Of a stretch of DNA of 64,000 bases, positions 23,580 through 34,399 are shown piece by piece (position 1 is the stretch's first letter; each line of letters begins with the position of its first letter). The stretch is from Cristatella mucedo (lineage: Eukaryota; Bryozoa; Phylactolaemata; Cristatellidae). The notes under the pieces were generated by a model that had not been told where the DNA came from, made no database searches, and was given only the letters and a program-made list of their open reading frames with translations. The stretch spans positions 1,413,001 to 1,477,000 of the forward strand of contig WPIO01000086.1 of NCBI GenBank assembly GCA_009760855.2. The letters run 5' to 3'. The position numbers and the translations under genes are program-made.

Positions 23580-24550
23580 CGAAATTTGTAATCGGACGGC
23601 TTTAACTTCCTGTAAGTTAATAGCGATAAGATCGTACCTTAAAAGTTTGGGAAACGTCGTCAGAAAGCGGGAATATCCAGCCCTCAAGAAGAACTCATTC
23701 AGCCTCACTGTCGTAGCGTCTGCCAGTCACTCAGGCACACCGGCAGTCTTGCTCCAAGTCTCGCTTCCTAATCGCTCCGTCCACTGAGCGTTCATGGAAT
23801 AGCACAGGCATTTTTCTAGACCAAGGCTTAGCTGACGCAATTGCCGATAGAATGAAACCTGTCTGCTAGAGCCTGTATCGCTCGCCGCCTCGAACTCCAA
23901 TTCTTAAACTCCGAACTCGTGGTGCCTCATGAACAAGCGCTAGCCAGGAACGTATTTCTGATTTCGCGGGTGAAATCGTCCGCCATTCCTTGCTAATCAA
24001 GGCAGTAGGAATGGCCTGGATGGTGTCTATGTTTCTTTGCTTGCTAAGTTTTGGCTGAAAAAGTAGAAATGCATTTTCCTGCTCAGTCTTTGCCAAGTCT
24101 TCCCCTAAGTCTCGACCGCCCCACTGTCCTGGCGAAGTATACACCGGAGACACGAGTTGGTAGGAAGCGAGACTCAGTGTCTAAACCGAGCTTTGGGCTG
24201 CCACTTAGAGTCGGGCGGTAAGACCGTCTTTAACTGTTATAGTGAACGAGCGCCCTCGTGACGTGGCAGTCAAGATGATGTTCTCACTTTCCTGCAGGCG
24301 CTGGTACTGTGCGGTCCGGCGAAGTCTCAGCAGTTGCACTTACACTGTATGGCAGTCGTGTCGATAAAGTGGCGTAGCTGCAGAATAATACCGTTTTATT
24401 CTGACCTTAACTGGACACCCATTATGAAGTAAATGTATTTGAAAATTCTCAGTGCAGTTTTGTATGCGTATGTATGTACGATTCAGTGCATGGCCGAGGT
24501 CTGTGTCAGGACAGTCACGTGGCCCTGGTTGTCCTAACATTTGCTTACTA
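23580..24550. other. No recognisable feature
   Basis: Mixed composition, short ORFs in several frames, none with a familiar motif. Confidence 0.35.
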
Positions 24551-24554
24551 AGCA

Positions 24555-25265
24555 GGGCACTAGCTCGGTCTCAATGGTCTTATACCGTACCTGCCAGCAA
24601 TCTCAGAGCGAAGATTCTTGCTGGTCTACTTGTCTGTGCACTCAGGCACTTTCAGTTAGTGCACAAATCGGCAGCTAGGATTTTCTATCGTGAGCTTCAT
24701 GGTTGCCATATGGGACCACTTCTCGGTGATCTGCACTAGCTCACAGTAAAGCAACGTATTGGCTTCAAGATTGTGTCACTCAATTTTAGATTCCTTCAAT
24801 CTTTGGCTCCTGCTTTCATATAAGATATACGCCCATCAGGTTAAGCATTGTGCCACCTGCTTTTGAAATGTAACCGTTTACCAATAACCCGTACAAATAT
24901 CAAATCTATCGGTGGCCGTGCCTTCAGTTCCTATGTTCCTAAAGGCTGGAACTCACTCCCGACTTGAGTCTCGGCATCTCTATCATTTAATAATCAATCT
25001 AATAATCATCTACAATTAAAAAGAAACTAAGCACATATCTATTTATTACAGCATTGATTGGGTCATACGATTCGTTCGTTGTGTGCCGATACGTGCTGAC
25101 GCCGTGCACGCTGCCACTGACCTAACTTGCAGGCTGACCCTGTGCATATCACACCTAACCATTCGATCCTACTTCCTTTGCAGCAAATTTAAGGTACCTA
25201 CAAAGAGATTGAGTTCCCTGATGCTATATGCTATATCTGGTGCTATATCAGATGTATTATAATTA
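24555..25265 (+). pseudogene. L2-like LINE 3' fragment
   Basis: RT C-terminus with LVHKSAARIFYRELHG and GPLLGDLH at 24,655-24,735, matching VQNSAARHVCREHRS and LLADLHWLP of the 16 kb copy, with stops after. The 3' UTR has GTGCATATCACACCTAACCA and the damaged stem-loop at about 25,190-25,260. Confidence 0.8.
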
Positions 25266-25504
25266 ATATTACTCTCTCACCGCGAGTTGCAATGCGTCTG
25301 AATACAAAAAATGCCCTTTTTAAGTGTTGCACAAACTGTCGCTTATTCCTACTAACATGAGAATCTATATTTAGATATATATCTTCAACTTGTCAAACTA
25401 CCTGTCTCTGTAAAGGTGACCTCTAAAACATTGCCATGCTGTAAATGTCCCGTTTCTAAAATTTAGCTTTCCAGCCGTAGATTAACTTGACATTTTGAGC
25501 AATT

Positions 25505-25815
25505 TCCGAAGTTTGTTTTGTAGTTCGTATGTACGTATGTATTGTATGCCGGCTCCTGACTTGTGACCTTAAGGTCAAGGGGGCGTGTAGTTTGTATGTA
25601 CGTATGTATGTGTGTATTGTATGCCGGCTCCTCTGATGAGCCTGTGATGAGGCGTGGACACAGGCCAGTAACCCGCTGGTGGCCAGATGGTGGATTCACC
25701 ATCAGGGTTGGACAGTGCACTGCTGTGGTCCGCCTTTGATGTGGCATGGACCAGCCGGTGGCCAGATGGTGGATTCACCATCCGGGTCGGCCGGTGCACA
25801 GTTTTGGTCGATGCA
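25505..25815. repeat. Two small tandem duplications
   Basis: First, a unit with GTATGTACGTATGTA and TTGTATGCCGGCTCCT occurs at 25,527-25,560 and again at 25,590-25,632. Second, a unit containing GGTGGCCAGATGGTGGATTC occurs at about 25,679 and 25,758, giving a period near 79 bases. The 118-codon ORF starting at 25,687 overlaps this repeat and has no recognised domain. Confidence 0.8.
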
Positions 25816-25869
25816 TCCTCGGAGTCGACCAGGGGGAGAGGGGCAGTGAGGAAGTTAACCCACGGCGGA

Positions 25870-26700
25870 GCAGTTGGGGCTCTATCGCTGGGAATGCGAA
25901 GCGTACTGGTGAATAAACGATTTGAGAACTTTATGTTTGATCTTTTTCTCATCGGCTCTCGGTCCACTCGTGGAAGTATAGCGTCATTCAAGAGGTTGCG
26001 GCACGCTTTATTTGAAATCGTGCTAATTTCTTACGGGAGCTAAAGAAGCGTACCGAGAACAAAACCCTTGACCCCGGGGCCAGATAAGCCTAGCTAATTG
26101 ACAGAGACGCCTTGAAAATGTGGTTTTTGACGAAACTGTTTATCAGCCCTCTTTATGAAGAGATATTTTGACGCCAAACGCTTCGCGAACACTGCGAATA
26201 CATAAATTATCATAAATTTATAGTGTATGGAACAACAGGGTCCAAACATTGCGAGCTGTCTGCAGATTTAACAAAGTGCGACCACCTCCGTTGCAGCGCC
26301 AGCACCTCTTGAGCTCTAGTTAATTAATTAGCTAGCGAGCTTGGTTGTCGCCGCCATTAATCCGCTCAATTAAAGATTGCTCCAGGTGGAATGCTGGCAA
26401 ATAAATTCACTGATCATGTGACGCTAGTATGGAATTACCTTGGCGGGTGCAGGAGAAATCGTAATTATCAGTAATAATTCCACACCTTTTACTAACTGTT
26501 ACTAATGCTGCAAGGCCTCTTGACATAAAGTCACAGTACCATACACAAGTTCTGAAAGCAGCAGAGTGGGACAACAATTAAAACTGTTTACGGCCTTGCG
26601 AGGAATATATGTCTTTGTCCTTAACGGAGAGCTCAATATTCCAAAACTAAATAGGGGTTTCAGGCGTACGGTACTAGCCGACGCGTACACTGAGTTAAAA
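25870..26700. other. No recognisable feature
   Basis: Apart from the end of the repeat-derived ORF I see no domain and no repeat shared with other parts of the window. Confidence 0.35.
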
Positions 26701-26704
26701 TTGA

Positions 26705-26870
26705 TTGCCGCGCGGGTTTAACCAAGTGGATAAGGTGCTAGCTTTTCACAACCCAGGTGGAGACCAACGGATTACGTGACCAATGTCGTAGGGTAGAGCA
26801 CAGTAGCATACGTTAAGCATCTGAGTAGAGCTTAAGCTCTCATACGTGGGCTATACAAATGAAATATACT
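26705..26870 (+). mobile_element. SINE-like repeat, tRNA-like head
   Basis: GCCGCGCGGGTTTAACCAAG followed by TGGATAAGGTGCTAGCTTTT resembles a tRNA A-box region, with CAGGTGGAGACCAACGGATT at the B-box place. It ends AAGCTCTCATACGTGGGCTA and an AAT-rich tail. Only one copy was recognised in the window. Confidence 0.4.
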
Positions 26871-27189
26871 CACTGGCATATAGGATATCGATCGGATCAA
26901 GGATGACATCTCTTTGATGAATGATATTTCCGCTTCCAGAGTTCACTGAACATTTCGAGCAGTCTGAACTCCGCTTAAATAAGTATTGGATAGAGGAAAA
27001 CTGCACATGAAAGTATTGGAGTTGAGAATGCCTTTCGTTTGCACTCCGCTTAAGTGTATATTTACACTCCATCATACTGTAGAATTCTCCAAGGCGTCGC
27101 TGAGTGCTTGCCTGGCTTCGCCCACCTTGCCTTTGCTCTGCTTCCCAAAGGACTTCGAGCATTTAGTTGGCGTTATATTACAATAATAA

Positions 27190-27345
27190 GAGAATTTGCT
27201 TGCTAAGCAACCGAAGAGAGCCTAATCTTAATTTAGGCGCTTCAAGTATGCTCAAGGCTCGAGCCCACGACCTCGGCCAAGCTTCCGTCGGGGCGAGCAA
27301 CGTAACCACTAGATCAAACCACGCGCTGCGTTGGGCTACGTCGGA
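27190..27345 (-). mobile_element. SINE-like repeat
   Basis: In reverse it reads GCGTGGTTTGATCTAGTGGT and GTTACGTTGCTCGCC, a tRNA-like head, then GTCGTGGGCTCGAGCC, then a TTGAAGCGCCTAAATTAAGA tail. It shares its core with 18,165-18,275. Confidence 0.55.
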
Positions 27346-28370
27346 TAAAAGCACGTCACTAGTCGTGCACCTACGCCAGCCGTTCCTTCAATCATAGAAG
27401 CAGTGGTCTGGCTAAGACCTTAGGCTGCTTCGGGGCTGGGGTTAACGCGTTTGTTAGTGGCTGCTTGGTAATTCATGGGTTCACTAAATTGCCGTAATCC
27501 AACAAAATCCACTTTTATTAACCTTAAAATGGACCTGAAATTTCCAATACCGAGCTAAAGTTTCTGCCAATTATTGTTGTGCATCTTCGGGTTTATATAT
27601 CCGCTAAATTTCGTGTCACTGTTCGCGAACACGTATGCAAATACGCTGAATTGAGGGTTGCATGTACACTATCCACCATAAACCACCGCAACTCACTTTA
27701 GATCGCTTCAAATCTAGTCTTAATCAGTTTTGCTAAGCTCCAATAGTTTGGAATATTGAGCTAAACTGTGAACAAAATGTACTCAGAGGCTTTCGCCTGA
27801 TTCCACTCACGCGTTCGCACGAAGTCTACTAAAATAAGATGGTTAAAGGCCCGGGCAAATACCACAATCCGCAGCAGTCCACTGCTTTCGATCACGCGAC
27901 GAAAGAAATCCTGTTTGAAAAGCTCATTTTTTTCATTGCATATTATAGTACACTGTGCGAAAAATGTACTCATACAATTTTATTGGCGTTGGCACTGCTG
28001 CTCTCGAGCAATGGGCTACTCTCGACTGCAATGGTAGGGGGGTGGAACTATAATCCACTCCAATCCACCGCAAAAAGACTAGAAATAGGGTACGCCGAGC
28101 TCCAGTTTTCATTGCCTATCAACGTGGACTGTATTGCGTACATACTCTCTTCAAATAAAAACATGGCACATAAACGCACTGTGGCAATGATCTGCCGACG
28201 ATTAAAATAACCTTGGAAAAGAAGGCACAACACACTGCTCAAGTGCAAACAATCCTCAAATCACCATTTTAAAGGCTGTAATTTTCGTTTTCTTACAATT
28301 GAATTTTTTACAATTTATAAGATTTAACAATTTCAAAAGAGCGAGCACCCATGAAATTTCTCTTTATTGT
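27346..28370. other. Unassigned
   Basis: No recognised domain. Short words such as AATCCACCGCAA recur near 27,680, 27,865 and 28,060 with spacing of about 190 bases, a weak hint of old tandem structure. Confidence 0.3.
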
Positions 28371-28379
28371 GACGATAAC

Positions 28380-29510
28380 CGATCGTGTTCAATCCGTGTC
28401 GTGGGGGGCCAGGTCTCACACACTAGAAGAGTGACATGTGAAGGGTCCGTCCTCGGTGCCTTGCCGTTCTCCATTTGCACTCAACCCCTTAAAAAAGAGA
28501 TTAAGGCCCATTAAATATATTATCACTTTTATGCTGCCAATACTGAGCTGTATTTGTCATTTAGACCATCAAAATCTGCATCAGCAACTGATTCACTGCA
28601 CGCTTGCATTGCCAACATTCGATCTTGGGTGTTGGAAAACTTCTTGAAACTAAATTACTATAAAAACCAAATTACTGCTCATAGGAAACGTTAAGCGTGT
28701 TGCTGCATTAAAAGGCTTTGCCATTCTAATACGTGATGCGGTTGTGCGACCATCACCGCGTGCTCTAAATTTAGGTGCCATCATGTCCGATCCCCGCCAA
28801 AGATTAGGAACTATCTTCCAAAGTGGCTTGCAAACATTTAGCTAGCTCCTTAGTTCGGTCTCGGCTTGATTATTTTAATTCCCTACTCGCTGGGTTAGCA
28901 AAGAAAGCAGTTGGCTATAAATATTGCTACAAAGCTATTTTTAAGTCCCAGAGGTTTAACAACGTGTCTCCTTTGCTGAAAGGGCTAGGATGGCTGCCGG
29001 GTGATAAATCGATACAGACCAAAGTTCTTATGTTGACGCACGCGGCTCACCACGGCTTGACTCTTCCATACCTAGCTGAAACACTGCTCCAGTTTCAGCC
29101 TCTTCGTGCCCCCAGGTCCTGAATGGAAAATAAATTAACCCGTCCATTTCTCCGCCTAAAGACGGTTGGCGACAGAAGCTTTAGCTCTGAAGGTCCTAGG
29201 CTGCGGAGCTTGCTTCCACAATTCTGATGTACGACAACTACTTTCCTACTGCCGACTTTGGCTCATCCTTTTCAGCGGTCCTGAGCTGCTACCGTCATGC
29301 AACTCACTACCTCAACTGTTCTCCTGACTCTGCTACGCTTTCCACTTTTTCTTTTCGCTTGAGATGAAGTCTGTTGTCTAACAAATCCGTACTGAACGCC
29401 GCTTAGGCTGTGACTGGGCTGTAAACAAACTCTCCTTCGTGACATCTACGAAGTTTTTATGGCTTTGTGGAGTTACAGGCGGAGACGCACACACATTGTG
29501 CATACACGTT
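28380..29510 (+). pseudogene. CR1/L2-group LINE family 2, RT C-terminal half and 3' end
   Basis: RT begins at the GxPQGSVLG box, read as RVTCEGSVLGALPF at 28,420-28,470. The next motif is degenerate at 28,530-28,560: the YADD box reads as FYAANTELYLSF, so one or both Asp are lost. The helix region LHACIANIRSWVLENFLKLN follows in frame, then SRLDYFNSLLAGL at 28,860-28,900 and LLKGLGWLPGDKSI at 28,975-29,015. The last part is APRS, then the shared 3' end with CTACTGCCGACTTTGG and TTTATGGCTTTGTGGAGTTA. It provides the RT to which the family 2 3' ends at 10,520 and 12,150 belong. Several stops and frame changes; inactive. Confidence 0.8.
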
Positions 29511-29689
29511 CTCAAACAATGCACTCCAATAAATAGCAACGGCCAGGTCCTGTACCACAACCCACCTCAATCCGTCCCTATTCTGCCGCAAAGCGACTGG
29601 AACGCATATGTATGCACGCATTGAACGTTAAGTGGCGTTATAATTTCAGCTTCTAACAGCCAACGTCTAGTCAATTTGAAACGCATTAA

Positions 29690-30430
29690 GTTTGACAACA
29701 GGCCATTGCCGTCATTTGCCGTGCACTGCCTACGATTGAACATTTGCACTCGTTCAAAAGAACTTGGTTTCAATTTCAATAAAATGTGCTGCAATATTCA
29801 AGCAGAGTTGGATCTTCACTTGGGAACCGTCGGTCCATTTGTGGGGGACCGTTTTAAATTGGCGTGTTTCCCCGGGCTGTTGCCATCAATTGCTATACAT
29901 TGTCGTTGATTGAATTCACACAATGAGTGCAACAGAAGTGCCCGCAGTTATATGTTACGGGAAATAAGCGCAGCAGTTTCTCGGAGCCAATCTTGTTGAT
30001 TTTCCGTCACTTTCCGGTGATTTGCGACGGATCCTAATGAATCAGACTATTTTCTTGGATCATTGCCATCGGTTGCTATGCACCGCCAGAGATTGAACGC
30101 ACAGAGTTGAAAGTATGTAAGCGTCGCGCTGTGAGATGTTAAATCGACCTACAATTAAAGCTCTGAGCACGTGATCTCTCGTCCGTTTTCTACGGATTGC
30201 TGAATTAGACCTTTCCATTGCTGTAGATTGGCGTGCAGTATATACGATTTACCGGCAAGATAGCTTGAAGCACATCAGTTTCACTCTGAAAGCAATAAGT
30301 CGTTACATGTCATAACATTAGAAGCTTGGCAAAGTCATTTTGTTGACTTTTTCCCTGTTAGTCGTGCGTGGCTGCAACAAGAAAATCCATTGCAGTATAT
30401 TGCCATGCAATTTCCAAGATTTTGGAGCGC
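29690..30430 (+). repeat. Degenerate tandem array, period about 157-181 bases
   Basis: A motif resembling CCATTGCCATCNATTGC, then TGCA and ending GATTGAAC, recurs at about 29,702, 29,879, 30,060, 30,217 and 30,389. Examples are CCATTGCCGTCATTTGCCGT, GTTGCCATCAATTGCTATAC and CATTGCCATCGGTTGCTATG. The intervening sequence is much less similar, so this is an old satellite-like array at best. Short ORFs here look like chance. Confidence 0.45.
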
Positions 30431-30679
30431 CATGGTTCGAAATTTGTATGATCGCAATGTAGGCAGAGTCCATTTAAAGCTTAGTGCCAGGACTCAGCTA
30501 CCGTTTGTATTGATGAAGGCTTCAATAAAACGCAGCACTAGCCACCGGCTCAACTCGGCAATCGGAACGACTGCTGGAAGCCGCAAGCTGCATTGACGCT
30601 TTCGCAGACACCACTTGAGCAATCAAATGCCCGACAACGGGCGTATTGCTATTAGCTTGTCAGCGATGAGGGCTTGCAC

Positions 30680-30804
30680 CATGTTGTAAGAAAAGTACCC
30701 TTTTAGGACATTTCCCCTTTCAATACTCCTCATGCTCACTATCGTTCGCATTTCGAAGTCTTGAAAGTGAAATTGTCCTAAAAGTTTACTTTTCCTCCAA
30801 CATT
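30680..30804. mobile_element. Fold-back (MITE-like) element at left edge of polymerase island
   Basis: A 43-base arm at 30,681-30,723 pairs with 30,761-30,803 in inverted orientation with about 7 mismatches (ATGTTGTAAGAAAAGTA against ATGTTGGAGGAAAAGTA in reverse). The loop is about 37 bases. The ends would form a long hairpin. It lies 57 bases upstream of the first polymerase ORF. No clear target duplication was seen. Confidence 0.7.
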
Positions 30805-30860
30805 AAAACTTTTGTCTTATTTATTTTTTTAATTAAACAAAATTTATTTCCTTAATAAAG

Positions 30861-33800
30861 ATGTATCGAAAAAGTCCTCAAAAGGGAAACTCGTTTCATA
30901 CCGGAGCAAGAAGACTAATGAATATTGATGACATAACTCCAAGTAAAAGTATTGCTTCTAAACTTCATAAGTTTAAATTCGATTTTATTGGAGCAAGTGG
31001 AAAACATGAGAGATATGTTCTTAAAGGAAAAGATTATTCTGCAACTGAAATTGATGATTTCTTTAATAGTATAATACCAAGTTATAAAAATGTATTAAAA
31101 GAAGTAACAACTAGATTATCTTCATTTAAATTACAAACAAAAATATCAGTTCATTCATATCACGATCAAACTGACACACATTCTCATAGTGTTGTAACTG
31201 TTTCTAAGTTAGTTGCAGTTGGTAAAAGATCTGATTATACTAATATTATTAAATACCAATTAAATCTTTAAAATAATCAATAGATCAAATTATTGACAAT
31301 AATCCAGGTTCTGGTTGGAGACTACTCGGTGTAAAACGTCTTGAGATTAATGTTAGTGAATATATTATCAGAGCAGGCTCATCTTATTTACCATTACCAA
31401 CCGGTTTAGCAAAGAAGAGTTGTTGTATTAATATAAAGGATGAAGATAAATATTGTGCTTTATGGTGTGTATAAATATTCCTAAATCCTATAAGTGCACA
31501 TCCAGAGAAATACATTGATTTAATTAATATATTAAGAAGTAATAATCAAGAACTAAATGAACCTCTTTCACAACTTGAATGGCCACTTAAAAGTAATTGA
31601 TATTAAAAAACTAGGTAAACTATTTAATGTTAGTATAAATGTTTATGAATATAATGAAAAATCAAGTGTATATCCTCTAAGGATTGTATCAAGAAAATTA
31701 GAGATTCCAGATAGACATATTAATCTTTTATTGATAAGTAAATCTGAAAAAAGTCATTATGTATTGATAAAGAATTTTAGTGGATTATGTACAACAGCTA
31801 ACTCCATACGTTTGTTATGCAGATTTTGAGAGTTTGAATGTAAAGACATGTGATGTTTGTTATGAAAGTATAGTATCTAACAATATTAATCTAACTTATT
31901 GTAATAGTAAATTAACAACAGGTAAATGCAGTGATACATGTACTAATATGTTACAAGTTCCACGTGGCTCATGTGCAATTATTCTTGATATTAATGGAAA
32001 AGTATTAATAGATAATGATATAAATGGAGGAAAGCCATGTATATTTTTGAATATAATTAATGATTGCGTTGAGTTACTTTTAGAATTTATAATGAGTTTT
32101 TCAAACGAGTTGAAAGATAAGTTACTAGATCACACTACAGTACCTATTATTTTTTATTCTGATGCTCGTAAACAATTTAATAATTCAACTAGTTGTTGGA
32201 TATGTAATGGTAAATTTGTTGCTGAAAAAAGTTAATATAAAAGCAAGAGATCACTGTCATTTTACTGGTAAATTTAGAATAGCAGCACACAAACTTTGTA
32301 ATTCACTTGTCAGATTTAAAAAAACTAGTTGGAAACTTCCTATCTTTATTCACAATTTGATGGATATGACTCTCATCTGATTGTGAAAAGAATGTCAACA
32401 TTTAGTCTTAATTGTAAATCTGTTGCACATAATATGGAGAATTATATGTCAATGTCATTTGATGATTTTGAGTTTAAAGATTCTATTAATTTTATGATTG
32501 GTGGTTTAAGTGATATTTTTACTTCATTAAAGAAAGCAAATTCAAACTTTGATGTTACGATTGATGTCTTTAAAATATTATATCCATATATTGATGTTAA
32601 GGTTCTTAAAGATGTTACAAAAAGAAAAGGTATTTATCCTTATGAGTACACGGATTCTTTTGATAAATTCAATGAGAACAAGATTCCAGAGATGAAAGCA
32701 TTCAACAGTAAACTCACTTTTGATAAAGGTATTACTGCTGAAGACTATGAACATACACTAAATGTATTTAAACTTTTTAACATGAAAGATTTAGGAGATT
32801 ATCATGATATTTATCTTTATGCAGATGTTACACTTCTTGCTGATTGTTATGAAGCATACAGAAACAGTTTTATTGAGTTTTTTAAACTAGATCTTGCCCA
32901 CTATCTATCTGCACCACACTATGCATGGTCTTGTACTTTGTTTTATACCAAATGTACTATAAATTTATTAGGCAAAAATGAATAAGACTTACAACTATAT
33001 CAAAAGTTTAAGGAATCAATAAGAGGTGGAGTCTGTCAAGTCAGTAAAAGACTTTGTAAAGCTAGTGACAATAATCATATCAAGTACTGGGATGTAACAA
33101 GTTTATATCCAACAGTTATGATGTGGTGCTTACCTATTACAGAACCTATTGAAGATGATTTAAGTAATTGGTCACTTGAAAAAATAATGTCACTACCTGA
33201 AGATGGAGAAACAGGAATATTTGTCTTATGTGATTTAGAGTATCCAAAGGAATTACATGATTTACATAATGATTATCCACTTTGTCCTGAAAGTAGAGTT
33301 GTTGATAATTCTGAGTTTTCAAGATACAAAAAAAAGTTTTCATCAGGTCCAAGAACTGTAACAAAGTTGATTTGTGATTTTAATAATAAAACTAATTATC
33401 TAACCCATTACAGATACTTTCAATTTGTTGTTAGTAAAGGTTTGACTCCAACTAAAATACATAAAGTATATAAATTTAATCAAGAACCTTGGGCAAAACC
33501 ATTCATTGATAAATGTGCAAATAAAAAGATTGAATTTGAACGTAAAGGTGATAGCTTCAAAAGAAATCTATATACAAATTGTATGTGTCAAATCTTTGGA
33601 AAGACATGTGAGAACGTAGAAAACAGAACGTGTGTTAGATTAGTAAATACAGGAACAGATAAGAATGATTCATTATATAATAAATTAGTGAGAGATCCTA
33701 GACTTAAAGAAATTAGATGCTTTGATAAATCACTAGTTGGTTTCGAACACTCAAGGAAGGCTACACTTCTAAACAAACCAATGTTTATAGGTTTTGCAAT

Positions 33801-34359
33801 TCTTGATTTATCAAAATTACACATGCAAAGGTTTTACTATGACACATTGAAGGCTAAGTTTAATGATAGATTAAGTTTAATATACACTGATACTGATTCA
33901 TTAGTTGTTGATATTAAAAGTGAAAACTTTGAGAAAGAGATGTTTGATATTAAAGACTGGTTTTATAAAGACGAGTTTGGTAAAGTCAAAAATGAAATGG
34001 ATATAGCAAAGATTGGTGAATTCATTGCTTTAAGACCAAAACTATATTCTGCTGCTTCTACTAAGCCAATTATGAAAGCAAAGGGTGTTCCAAAAGAAGT
34101 AATTAAGAATTCAAAGATAACACATAATGAATACATTCAATGTCTAACTAGAGCAAATATAATGTATGCTGATAATCTTGACACTAAAGACTTTGATGAG
34201 ACACTTGATAGAGATTTCTATCGTATGACACAAAGTAAACATAATATTATTACAAAGAAACTTAAAAAAAGAGCACTATCAGCATTCGAATCAAAATTTC
34301 TGGATCCATTTAATAACAGTGGAAATAATTTAGTAATTTTTATTGAATTTCTCTATTGA
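30861..34359 (+). pseudogene. Family B DNA polymerase, protein-primed type, decayed (PolB1)
   Basis: Remnant of a viral or transposon-type replicative DNA polymerase. N-terminal part 30,861-31,271; a conserved KYCALWCV region at 31,445-31,470 is followed by an in-frame TAA. Exo I is read as VCYADFESL at about 31,810. A Cys/His module (CWICNGKF, then RDHCHFTGKF and AAHKLCN) at 32,195-32,310 resembles endonuclease VII-type HNH zinc fingers. Exo II (GYDSHL) is near 32,360 and Exo III (YLYADVTLLADCYE) near 32,815. A TAA at 32,983 is the only stop in 32,329-34,359. Then come IRGGV, motif A (DVTSLYPTVM, about 33,095), motif C (YTDTDSL, about 33,885) and RPKLYS. At least four frameshifts and two stops: inactive. 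It resembles polymerases found in Polinton/Maverick- and adintovirus-like elements; the exact lineage is uncertain. Confidence 0.92.
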
Positions 34360-34399
34360 CTTAAACAGTTTTATTGCTTCTAGTATAACATTGTGTTGT

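Noticed and set aside
23351-23787. Leu-Ser-rich ORFs and their Glu-Arg mirror on the minus strand
   Set aside because: Translation of the (CT)n tract; only the small ADD-box RT piece before it is meaningful.
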